DNA of 24,875 nucleotides. It comes from Saccoglossus kowalevskii (lineage: Eukaryota; Hemichordata; Enteropneusta; Harrimaniidae). Positions 11,182 to 21,396 of the stretch are shown one piece after another. Location of the stretch: NCBI RefSeq assembly GCF_000003605.2, contig NW_003147271.1, positions 161,127 through 186,001 on the forward strand, in the 5' to 3' direction. The position numbers and the translations under genes are program-made. The notes beneath the pieces are model-generated. The model had not been told where the DNA came from and ran no database searches. It saw only the letters and a list, made by a program, of their open reading frames with translations. Within the stretch, counting starts at the first letter, position 1. The number at the start of each line of letters is the position of its first letter.

Positions 11182-11730
11182 ATGACCCTTGGATGTTACA
11201 ATGGGAGTTCTGTGGCAGCAGAAAGGCCTTATCAGGAAGTACTACAAAGATGGCGACTCAGCCTAGCATCCTTGCTATTTTTCACTATACTCCTTAGCAA
11301 TCACGATCTTTGCCACATCTTCGCGTGGCAGACTTGTTCAAGCCCTTCAATATCGGAATATTTTGAGCGATTTATTCAACTACCCCCTAGTAATGATACA
11401 GGTTGGGAGAATCAGTGTTTTCACTTCTCCGATGATTTAGTGATGGACCTGTGTAACCAAACTTTAACACACAGAACACAGCTTCTACAATATATTCAAG
11501 ACAACGTCAGGTTACGTTTTTGTACATCCATTCCGTTTTTGAATTTATTTTCCAATTCTAAGGAAAATTGTCTAACTCTGTCGGATCCCCAGGAATGTAG
11601 CGTTTGTATGCACACACTTCAACAGAACGACAGTGCGGTGAGAACCATGTTTGGCTATTTTGCAGATATACTTGACCGGTACGACTGCAACGATTCGTTT
11701 TCTGTACTGTGGCAATGTGAAGACTGCTTG
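11182..11730 (+). CDS. NALF1/NALF2 (FAM155) homologue, first coding exon
   Basis: This is the N-terminal 183 codons of a NALCN channel auxiliary factor (FAM155/NLF-1 family). Family members help the NALCN sodium leak channel fold, leave the ER and work at the plasma membrane, setting resting excitability. Residues 22-39 contain QRWRLSLASLLFFTILLS, which is nearly identical to the N-terminal membrane anchor of vertebrate NALF1/NALF2. Later landmarks match in order: QCF (78-80) with a Cys at 91, RFC (112-114) followed by NLFS (121-124) and C130, then CSVC (139-142), a 25-residue spacer ending DRY (165-167), SV (174-175) and CEDC (179-182). Spacing from CxxC to EDC equals that in human NALF1. 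NxS/T sites after the anchor are N71, N92, N149 and N170. An in-frame TAA at 11176-11178 excludes an upstream start; the ATG has A at -3. The low-complexity insert of vertebrate NALF1 is absent. The exon ends in phase 0 at TTG|GTGAGT, so the rest of the cysteine-rich domain must be in later exons. Confidence 0.93.
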
Positions 11731-11736
11731 GTGAGT
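11728..11736 (+). promoter_or_regulatory. 5' splice donor of NALF exon 1
   Basis: TTG|GTGAGT matches the donor consensus over the intronic six bases. It falls in phase 0 right after the CEDC motif, where similarity to the family stops. Reading on gives only Val-Ser-Ile and a TAG. A pyrimidine-rich CTTTCC/CTCCCCC stretch follows inside the intron. Confidence 0.85.
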
Positions 11737-12506
11737 ATATAGTGCCGACGCTCTTTCCTTTCCCTCCCCCTACTCTCTTCTTCCCTAGCTCATTTTCGTC
11801 TTGTTATTCGCAGCAATGTGCGTCGACACGTATTTTATCAGTTTCTTGTAAACAGTTCCATTGATCTTCGTGAACGCAGCACAAAATATTGTTTTGTGTC
11901 GGCCATCATCTTCTCTGTTTTTTTTTTAATTGAACCGAGCCTAAAGCTGAATTGCTTCGTCGGTCTAGGTATTCCCAACGAACGCGACGCAAGACCAGCT
12001 ACTGGCTTACAGCTGAATCACCCAGTTTTGATACATAAATCATATATTTTCACGCTCTGCCAGTCATTGAAAAAAAAGCATCTGCAAATTATTTTTCTTT
12101 TAAGGGTCCTTGGGGTATGATATTTCTCGTGGAAGAGTAAGCCACTGTGCGCCCTGCTATCTCGTATGTAATCGGTGATAGCCACTTTTGATAGCTTCAG
12201 ATGACATCGTATTCCAAGCTCAGGAAACTCCCCATTGGTGGGCCTCCGATTATCGCTGAAAATAAAACGGAATATTTTTACTTTGATATCTAATTATACA
12301 TTAGAGGAGCTTCTTGATTTGTTCAGTTTATACATTTATGATTTTTGTATGAAATAATTGATGTGTATGGTAATTTTTTATTGCAGCTAAGTGGTCATAT
12401 ATTTCATTGACTCCCATGACAGGTTGAATTCACACAATGTATTTATAACATATTATAGATAAATAGAAAAAAAATAGAATAAAATGAATATTAAGGCCAA
12501 CCAACC

Positions 12507-12534
12507 ACCCCACCCCATCCCACCCCACCCCCCC
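12507..12534 (-). other. G-quadruplex-capable tract, G-rich on the minus strand
   Basis: Five C runs on the plus strand (4, 4, 3, 4 and 7 bases) are separated by 1-2 nt spacers, so the minus strand has five G runs with very short loops. Short loops of this kind favour stable quadruplexes. The tract is about 780 bp inside the presumed intron, with the G-rich strand as template. Confidence 0.75.
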
Positions 12535-12798
12535 AATTAACATGCGAGTGTATAATGTATCAGTATAGTATTGTAGTGTGTGTTTTTCTGGGTAATCTGT
12601 GTTTGCTTTATTGAGGTTTGTGTGAGATGTGGAACTCATTTATACAGGTCGTTGCTAGCAAGGTTATTTGTATGTCATCCGGAATTTTGTAACGTGGATG
12701 ATTTTGAGCACAAGCAAAGTAAACAATATTAAATCCTGTTTTTTATTTCCCTTTAATTAAACATCAACTGGAAATGGAGGCCTTTGTTGTTCACACTT

Positions 12799-12850
12799 GA
12801 TTAGAACTGAGTTAGTGATTAGAACTGAGTTAGCGATTAGAACCGAGTTC
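12799..12850. repeat. 18-bp tandem repeat, three units
   Basis: GATTAGAACTGAGTTAGT is repeated at 12799, 12817 and 12835, with one or two substitutions in the later units, which end in CGAGTTC. It is a small minisatellite. Confidence 0.85.
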
Positions 12851-13221
12851 CTGAATGAATGAATGTAGTATTTATTTACTTTTGTGTGTAGCATAATTTT
12901 GACAAGTCTGTGATATGATTATAGTGACTACAGACAATTCACTCTATTCTTTATGGGTTTTATGGTAGGTTGGGGTGTTAAGTTTTAATTAAATTACTAA
13001 GGCCCTTTCCTCCTAGTTTACCAGGTTTCATTTAGTATTCCTTCTTGATCTGTGGTTTTATTTGGCTCAACATACTGTAATATAATTATAATCGTTAATC
13101 TGAGCAATTTAAATCATGATACAAATCATTTCCCAAGTTGCGATCCAACATCCATATTTTTCTGTGGTCATCTGGCATTTTTGGATGTGATGTGGTCATC
13201 TGGTGTGGGGATGTCTATATA

Positions 13222-13254
13222 GGGATGGAGTGGGGGTGGGGGTGGCTGTAGGGG
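13222..13254 (+). other. G-quadruplex-capable tract, G-rich on the plus strand
   Basis: Runs of GGG, GGGGG, GGGGG and GGGG at 13222-13224, 13232-13236, 13238-13242 and 13251-13254 meet the common quadruplex pattern. A further GGGG lies at 13207-13210. It lies on the opposite strand to the tract at 12507-12534, and on the non-template strand of the presumed intron. Confidence 0.7.
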
Positions 13255-13646
13255 TGGTGGTGATGGTGATGTGATCACATAATGGTACTGCTTCTGTCAG
13301 TGTCAAAAACAAAATTCCTTAAAATGGTAATGATGAAATGTACGATGTAGGTAGATATGCATGATGATGATTATTATTACCGTATTATTAATATCATCGT
13401 CATGTGATACATTTAGTGATAATGTCAATTATGTACCTAAAAAAGGTCAAAACGTTGTGTGCGTACCGTGTACCTCAGTGTTTGCTGTTATCCCTTGAAT
13501 GCTTGCTCATATCCATGGACCGGACCCAGCTGGGGGAGGAGATCATATTTCAGGCGATCATATCATAATGATCATACATAATATAATCTGTTGTAAAAGA
13601 ATTTATTTTTCGACTAGGTTTTCATCTTTGTCTTTATTAAATCTGT

Positions 13647-13854
13647 TACTGTAAAATACTTTTATTTTTGTTTGGAACTCATTTTCGCTGAAGGGATGGA
13701 TGATTCGTTGAAAATAAAATCTAGCGATTATACCTTGTTTCCTATATTTTACATTCAGCTCAACAAAATCAGTGCAAATAAACTCAATAGCAAAACACCC
13801 AGAAAGTCTTTTTAGTGAAAATTAATTCCAGCTAAAATAAAGTATTTTACAGTA
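13647..13854. mobile_element. MITE family 1, copy 1 (TACTGTA ends)
   Basis: The segment begins TACTGTAAAATACTTTTATTT and ends AAATAAAGTATTTTACAGTA, which are inverted copies of each other over about 20 bp, with TA at both outer ends as a likely target duplication. The 208-bp interior is made of AAAATTTCGC-like words and has no coding capacity. It resembles the element at 19651-19863 in its ends and in the GAAGGGATGGATGATTCG / GGAATCATCCCTTC block, which places the two copies in opposite orientation. Confidence 0.75.
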
Positions 13855-14561
13855 TTAAAATGCATTTGCTTTTCAACTTTCATATATGCATTGCACAACG
13901 TTTTATGAGAACGCATTTGAAAATATCAACACGAACGATTAGTTATGGCAGGCTAATCTTAATTATAAACAAATTATTCCTGTTTGTCATTCATTCTCAT
14001 TCAGTCCATGATGCACAAGAATAGTGTGCAGATTTGTTGTTGTCATTTTCATTAAACTCTTAGGGGGCCTTCTTTCATTGATATGCTAATCTTGCCTCAG
14101 TATTGTTTTTAATTATCACATGTTGTAATTGCTTCACAGTTGCAGTTCAAACAACATCTCATGTAATTTCCCTTCACTGTTAATAGTTTCAGTACACTGC
14201 ATTTGGCTTTGGCATTGGATACAAATAGTGATGAAAAACAGATGGAAGAGAAATAAGAACTTTGAATTATCCCTGTTATGTGCTGGAATGATGTGTGCAT
14301 AAGAAAGCCACCGCAAATTTAACCTTATGTACAGTAAATTTAACCCTATTTGTTTTTATGGAGGTTGAGGCCGAATGGAGGATTATATGTTATCTTCTTC
14401 CTGCATTAAGATACAAAAAAACCACAAAAAACAGGGGTCAGCAGACAATTTTTCGAGTCGGAAATGTATTAGAAAATGATTATTTTTTCATACCTTCAAG
14501 TTTTGCTCGGCGACATGGGATAAAAAGTCATTAATATATAATATGAGTATTATCTGTCACT

Positions 14562-14908
14562 GTGCCGTAATTTTGCGGTATTTTACGAGGTATTTTCATC
14601 CTACCATATTAGGAAATGCGAATTCCAAATATGGAATGATTACGCGCCTAAGCGTCCTCTAATAAAAAACAAACATGGCTGCCACCAGGGTTTGACCGGA
14701 CTCCATACAGTTCTTCGCTGATTCTGTTCTAACCTTTTTAAATTTCTGCATTCCCATGATGTATCCTTGGAAGGAAAAGATGTATAATAATAAGGTTATT
14801 ACAAAGATACCTCAAAGTATGCACTCAGACAGTACTCTGTCGCATCGACCTTCGCTGCGAGTCGGACGATACTGCCGCTGTACACTTTGAGGTATCTTTA
14901 TAATAACC
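14562..14908 (+). mobile_element. Hairpin-ended repeat element, copy B
   Basis: This is the plus-strand counterpart of copy A at 7368-7737. Shared landmarks in order are GTGCCGTAATTTTGCGGTA, TCATCCTACCATAT, GCATTCCCATGATGTATCC, TGGAAGGAAAAGATGTATAA and the hairpin. Its hairpin has a left arm at 14794-14835 and a right arm shortened by about 13 nt (14880-14908). Pairing also extends outward through TAATAATAAGG / CCTTATATTATTA. Divergence from copy A is spread along the length, so these are two old insertions or an old inverted duplication. Confidence 0.75.
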
Positions 14909-15040
14909 TTATATTATTATTGATGTTAATTCTAATATTGTGAAAATATTCCAAAAATTTACATTTTATTTAGTTCGTTACATGTGATATAAAATGTTTT
15001 CATTACTAATATATACCATGGGAATTTATCTCCCACAATG

Positions 15041-15090
15041 CATTGCACATGTGTGCAGTAACATGGTCAGTAGCGAAAAATTTGAATTTG
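15041..15090. repeat. Diverged direct repeat, partner at 16493-16545
   Basis: CATTGCACATGTGTGCAGTA followed by ACATGGTCAGTAGCGAAAAA resembles CATTGCACAAATGTGCAGTA followed by ATATGCTCAATAGTGCAAAA at 16493 onward, in the same orientation. Similarity fades on both sides. The boundaries and nature (old transposon or local duplication) are unclear. Confidence 0.5.
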
Positions 15091-17376
15091 TTTTGAACTG
15101 CTTACAGTTCAGAATTTATACAGTAATATTTTTTTAGATCGTACAAATAAAATTACATAGTTTGGGTCAACCAACACAACATAATTGGTACCTAATATTT
15201 TTTTGGTTGAATGATACAATATTATTGTGCGAAAAAGGGGGCACCGAATGAAATATGTGATTCATTTAATATGGATCCCTTACCACGCTCGCAACCCCCT
15301 CCAGTTTACAAAATGAAACCATGTTGATGAGAAAGTAAATTCTGTGCACAATCGATCTTGCACAGATTCCACCTACTTGCCTTATTTTTGAATGACCTGT
15401 GACCAAACAAAAAATTTGTTTGGTCAATTAATTAAAATTGTTATTGATATTTTCTATCCAGTTCCTAAAATAGTCAGTTGAAGAAAAGGGCCCCCTCAAC
15501 TGTGTATAAATTTTCCTGTTGTAGGCTTCCAGTGAAATGTAGGGGTTGGACCTTTCTTGTTTTCTTGCTATTGCCTTTTGTGGAATTTTCATGCGTGTCA
15601 CACAGTTTTATTCAAATCATCATGGCTAGTTGTGAAATATCCTGCAACTATGTATAATTTTTTTAAAACAAACAGGTTATGGCTGATATATGATTTATGG
15701 AAAAATGTACTGTAAGACCTTGAAATGTTTTGAATCAAATTGCAAATTTGGTCATGCACAATGTTGATTGTATGCTTTGTACATCATCGCTGTACAAGCT
15801 TGCAAGAGTCCAATGTTGTTGACCGAAAGGTTTCGCACCAGTTAGAATTTGTATCAAAGTATAGGTCAAACAGGCACCCACGAGTGTAATCTGGTCTATT
15901 TTGAAAACAGCTTTTTGCAAGTGATGGTGTTTCAAACTGATTTTTGTTTTTTAATATGTTACTAGTAGCTTCGCGATGAGTTGCTGTCGCGGTGAGTGGC
16001 TTTCGCAGTAACTGGTCCTTTTACCGGAGTTGAGAATTAATGTTTTATGTGTCTTTAACAACTATTGCTAATCTGGTTAATGTGGTACCAGAAAAGATTT
16101 GATTTGAGCCTTGAAATTGTGTGGCGGAATTTTTTGTGCAAACCAATTTTGTTTGATTGAAATGATGAAGGTATTTTAGCATGAGTACTTAACTGTGCCA
16201 TCTTTTTCCACTTTTTCAATGCAAGTGTTGTTGAATCTTTTTCATCATTTGAGACTTTCATCAATTTTTACAATTTTATTTTACAACTTACACTGTATTT
16301 GTCGTCATCTTCTTTGTGTTCATTGTTATAGGTTAATAATTTTCGGACACCAAAAGTGAAGAAAAGTCATTGGGGTCACAGGTAAATTTTTCAAGAAATT
16401 AGTCCGAAATGTCATGAAAAAGGATCAAAATTTCTAAAAAATTAACATTTAATTTAGGCAGTTTCCAGTGTGATGATGGTTTTCTATTATATACATTGCA
16501 CAAATGTGCAGTAATATGCTCAATAGTGCAAAATTTGATTGAGAATCAAACTGTCCTAAAAACTGGACAAATTAAATAAGGTATGTGATTAATTTGCTGT
16601 ATGTTTGAAAAGTATTGCTTTTTAATGTTTAACATTGTTGTGTATTGGAAGTGTCATTGCGGTATGAAATCAAACATGGCTGAAACCTAAAAATGGTTGA
16701 TTAGAGCGAGTTCAACTTTTTGATCTACGAACATGCCAGCACAGACTAATGTTATCACATCATCGCAGAAAAAGTCATATTGTATATAGTCTGCACAGGC
16801 TGCTACTCACATATCTCAAGGATCTTGTCCATTTTGAATGTGTTCCACTGACAGCCGATGAGGAGTTATCAGGTATGTTTATGGGAATTTTAGTAGTCAA
16901 ACCTTGTTATAATTAGAGACGATGATTCTATAATCTTGTTGTCATCAGTGGACCAAAATCTTTATTTTTTTCTGGTCTTTTAACTCAAGCCAACAAATCT
17001 TTGGAAAGTATTCTCTCGCTTCGATGTTGGAAGCATGCGACTATTTATACGAATGCTCCGACAAGTTAATATTGATATGTCCGGACACCAATGCTTGTAG
17101 ATGAGCACACTGCATTCCATTGAAGAAGTATCTCATTTCCTATATACAGAGTGATCATCCTCATGCAAATGAAATTAGTATTCCCTTTTACATTGCAAAG
17201 TATGTGTAATTCCATTACGCTGGTATCGTTGTTTGTGTGCATTGTTAATACAAGGAGATTCAGGATTTGTTACATACATTTAGGTGCACATACATTTCAG
17301 CGTTTATTTTTTTTTTTTTGATTCTTGTTCGCCAAGAATAAATGAATCCAGAATTTATGTTATAACCTTTGAATTC

Positions 17377-18275
17377 GATGAATCGGTGTTCCACATACTA
17401 CCATATTCCACTCCATTATTGCCTAGCTTTGATGCTAGTAATATCTCATCCTACATGTATGCAGTGTTCCAATCACTATAGACCAATCCATTAACACCTA
17501 GCTTCAATGCCACAATTGCTAGTAATATCCCATTGCATTCAGCTATTTACCTAGAATCTATGCTGTGTTTCACTCATTATATGCTTCTCCATCAGTGCCG
17601 AGCTGTGATGCTAGTACTGTCTCATTGCAGTCAGCTGTTGACCTAGAATCTGTGTCATTCCACTTGATATATGCCACTCTATTAAAGCCTAGCTGCAATG
17701 CTAGTAATATCTCATGGCAGTCAGTTATTTACCTAGAATCTATGCTGTGGTTCACTTGCTATATGCTACTCCATCAGTGCAGATCTGCGATGCTAGTAGT
17801 GTCTCATTGCAGTCAGCTGTTGACCTAGAATTTGTGTCATTCCACTTGATATATGCCACTCTATTAAAGCCTAGCTGCAATGCTAGTAATATCTCATGGC
17901 AGTCAGCTGTTGATCTAGAATCTATGCTGTGGTTCACTCGCTATATGCTACTCCATCAGTGCAGAGCTGCGATGCTAGTAGTGTCTCATTGCAGTCAGCT
18001 GTTGACGTAGAATCTGTGTCATTCCACTTGATATATGCCACTCTATTAAAGCCTAGCTGCAATGCTAGTAATATCTCATGGCAGTCAGCTGTTGATCTAG
18101 AATCTATGCTGTGGTTCACTCGCTATATGCTACTCCATCAGTGCAGAGCTGTGATGCTAGTAGTGTCTCATTGCAGTCAGTTAGCTGTGTAGTCAAGGAT
18201 GAGATATTACTAGCATCGTACCCAGGCATTAGTGGAGTACATGTGCCATTATAATGAAGGGAACACTGCATTCAA
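17377..18275. repeat. Higher-order satellite: 90/92-bp monomers forming a 182-bp dimer
   Basis: The anchor word GCTAGTA recurs at 17434, 17518, 17610, 17700, 17792, 17882, 17974, 18064 and 18156. From 17518 on the spacing alternates 92, 90, 92, 90, 92, 90, 92. Two monomer types alternate: one with GTGTCTCATTGCAG and one with AATATCTCATGGCAG. Dimers from about 17610 to 18187 are nearly identical, while the left monomers are degenerate, as expected when the array centre is homogenised. At the right end (about 18196-18275) the sequence is an inverted partial monomer. Since 182 is not a multiple of 3, the overlapping open frames in the array are not a repeat protein. Confidence 0.95.
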
Positions 18276-19650
18276 GGGTACTGTACATTTCATTTGTTGT
18301 GTATGTATTCATTACAGATGCATCTCGTTTTCGTGTCACAGCTAATGAGCTCCTCAAAACATTGCGTATGACGCCAAATACAAATCCTAATCCTAATCCC
18401 CATTCTTCTGAATTTGTTATGCTTATTTGAAATTTTCTTCATCAAAATTTGTTGAAATCTTTTGTCATGCTTGGTCTTAGGTAAAGGTATTTTTTTGGGA
18501 TAAAATACTATGTACTAGGTAGTAGAAACTGTGAGCAATTTTCATGTTTTAAACTGTGTATACTATATAGTGTGGGCAAGTATAGGCCAACCAGAGAACA
18601 GCATAATGTACACATGTACAGTACTGATTTCAGTACCGCTTTGAGTACTAGCGAATGTTCCCAAATTATCAAATCAAGAATTAACACATTCATTGTTTTT
18701 TTTTGTCTGGAGAAATTCACGAAACATTTACGAATATGAATGTATGAATCTGAAAATAATTTCTGTCTATTTTGTCTAAATGATGAAATTTGCCTTTTTT
18801 CTCGTTTTGGCTAAAATTTGAAAAAAGATAAAGGGTTTCATAAATGTAGGCACTCGATTCATTAAATATTGTCTTTTGAGCACATAACGCATGTTTGTAG
18901 CCACTTTGTACGGTGAGATTGTTAACAGATGGAAATGTTGTCGTCGATGACAAATATACCATGGATTAGTACAATATGTGTTATTTTCATTGCAGTGGGA
19001 GGTAAGGTCATATAAAAGAATCTTATTATCCCTAAACCTGTAAATGCAACGATACGACAGAGCCGAAAAAGTAAATGCTCTGGGGGAGGTTACACAGTGA
19101 ATGCAAATATACCCAAGTTTGAAATACAGAGTCACTGTGATTTTAGTTCAAAGTGAGAGCATTTTGAAAAGCAAGGTACATTTGGTCTCTTTGCCAAAAC
19201 TGCAGGAAAAAAGAGAAAATTAATTGCATATTAAAATGCAATAAATAAATATTATCATTATCGATCATTCGATAACAACCATCATGTTATCGTGATGTTT
19301 TTTCACCGTATACAAACCTACGACAATGTGCACTTTATTTTTTCGTTATTTTGGTTTTCATTTTGTAGTGACGCATGTCAACATTATGTATCCTGCATTT
19401 ACTAATAATATGATCAAGTCTTTCACAGTGTTCGTCTGTCACCAGCACATGCGGATATCTTTTACATACTTTTTTTTTAAGTGGTACAAAGTGTGTTTTA
19501 TTTATATTTGCACATAGTGGTTATTCGGTAATGGGACCTAGCATTCTGTTAATGAGGCAATTCACAAAAATGATTTTAAAAAAATAGGAGAGTCCTCCGT
19601 GTACAAAGGATGTTGTGGTGGTTGTGTTATTGCATTTGTAAGTTTTGTAA

Positions 19651-19863
19651 TACTGTGGAATACTTTATTTTCGCTGGAATTAATTTTCGCTGAAAAGGCT
19701 TTTTGGGGCGTTTTGTATGGAATTTATTTTCACTGATTTTTGATGAGTTTAATGTGAAATATGGGAAAAAAATTATATTCGCTGGATTTTATTTTCACGG
19801 AATCATCCCTTCAGCGAAAATAGCGAAAATAAATTACAAGCGAAAATAAAGTATTCTACAGTA
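19651..19863. mobile_element. MITE family 1, copy 2
   Basis: It begins TACTGTGGAATACTTTATTT and ends AAATAAAGTATTCTACAGTA, a terminal inverted repeat of about 20 bp with one or two differences. The interior repeats TTTTCGCTGGA / TTCAGCGAAAA words. No coding capacity. The terminal TA at 19862-19863 is shared with the next element. Confidence 0.8.
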
Positions 19864-20052
19864 CTGTAAAACCATTTATTTTCACTGACATTTAATTTCA
19901 CTATTTTGATGTTTTGAGCCTATTCGCTGTGTTTTAATTTCACGAATTTGCTAAGGGAAAATGACTTATTATTGTTATTTTACATGTTCACGTAGATTTA
20001 ATTTTGGGGATTTTACTTATCAGTGAAAATAGCGAAATTAAAACCCAGTCAC
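19862..20052 (+). mobile_element. MITE family 2, copy 1, right end lost
   Basis: It begins TACTGTAAAACCATTTATT and runs through TTTAATTTCACTATTTTGAT, TTATTTTACATGTTCACGT and TTTTACTTATCAGTGAAAAT to GCGAAATTAAAACCCAGT, where similarity to the copy at 23760-23963 stops before the expected terminus. It starts on the same TA that ends the previous element. Non-coding. Confidence 0.75.
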
Positions 20053-20639
20053 TGGTTGTGGTACGATGTCAAATAGCAATGACCCCCAAATTAATCCAAC
20101 TCATCCTCACTGATACTGACAGTTGAGTAAGTTTAAGTTCACCATTTCAAAGCTGATTGATGTTTCTCACTAAAACCCCGCTCAATTATCCGAAAATGAG
20201 CTCTTCTGCTATCATGTTGAGCAGCCAAGTGACTTTGTCCTGAGATATCGGTTTTAATTGTAGTATGAACCCTACACTCATCGCTACTGATTGTCTAAGA
20301 CAGGGTAATACAGAGGTTGAAGAAAACAAGCATTCTGACAATGTTGCTTTCCAATTTCAGAATTTGTTCTTAAGACCGTTCTTGATCACTAGAATGTTGA
20401 TGGCATTGCTAGCTAATTGAATGCTGGAGACAGCTAGACTGGCTTATTGTTAGCCATGTACATACTATCAATAGCCTCACCTGTCCCTCAGCTGCCTATC
20501 CTATCTGTCTAATTTCCTCATAGTGGTACGTCCCTACACACAATACATTCTATAACGTTTGGATTCAACCATTATATTAGTAGAGGGTATGGTGTGGGAG
20601 GTCAGAAGGTGGCATTGTGTATTTGTAGATAATGAACTT

Positions 20640-20654
20640 TTTTTTTTTTTTTTA
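20640..20654. repeat. Poly-T tract
   Basis: A homopolymer of about 15-16 T. It could be a microsatellite or the tail of a minus-strand retrosequence, but nothing recognisable adjoins it. Confidence 0.8.
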
Positions 20655-21296
20655 TTTGGAAATATTTTATTGACATGCGCAATTCATCAGTATTGATTGC
20701 CGCTTTATCCGTTTTGACAGTGGAACAATTAAAGAATACACCAATCACACTCTAGATAAAACGTAATCTGCTGGGGCCACACTGGTGACAGTCTTTGTTT
20801 TATGTCTGACACATCCTTCTATACTGCATAAATTCAGGTGCATCTCAATCTTGATAAGGTCGCTGTGTACTTTTACAGCATAGAGTAATTCAGTTTGTAA
20901 TGAAAAATCTACTTGTATTGATGGACAGCTGATGATGTTATTTTCCTGTATTCTAGGTTTGTCTGCGTGTCTGTCACAAAATCTAGATCAGTGTTACAGA
21001 TTACGTTCAATTGCACGGCTTGAAAATTCACAATACACTCTTAATTTTTGTATGGATAAATTAGTTAATTTATTTTAACTTCACACAAATTATATTTTTT
21101 AAATTTGGTTGCTGCTATTCCACGCATTGCCTGCCACATCGTGTATCCTAGGTACATGTAAACCATCAAGCTTTGTATGATTCCAAGATGACTGTCTTGT
21201 TAGTTTTGTCTTTAATGTACGACATATTTCAACCAGCTTTTTACAAGCCATCAAAAGTTGAAGCAAAGAAACCCAAAGAATGGTGACATTATTTGC

Positions 21297-21396
21297 AAAG
21301 TAACACACAGAATGATGACATCACTTGCACTGAAACATACAGGATGATGACATCACTTGCACTGAAACACACAGGATGATGACATCACTGAAACAC
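21297..21396. repeat. 32-bp minisatellite with TGATGACATCA core
   Basis: GATGACATCAC starts at 21314, 21346 and 21378, an exact 32-bp period, with units of the form GATGACATCACTTGCACTGA followed by AACACACAGGAT. The last unit is shortened. TGACATCA is one base from the CRE palindrome TGACGTCA, a TG-to-CA-type difference expected from CpG loss. Confidence 0.9.

Noticed and set aside
11182..11730. Exon assigned to OSTM1, another cysteine-rich membrane glycoprotein
   Set aside because: The N-terminal anchor sequence and the spacing from CxxC to EDC match FAM155/NALF and not OSTM1.
11818..12120. 100-codon open frame just after exon 1 as NALF exon 2
   Set aside because: It has none of the conserved cysteine spacing expected next in the family, and no acceptor in the right phase leads to a family-like sequence.
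17565..18192. Chain of overlapping similar open frames suggesting a repeat protein
   Set aside because: The 182-bp period is not divisible by three, so no frame continues from unit to unit; it is satellite DNA.
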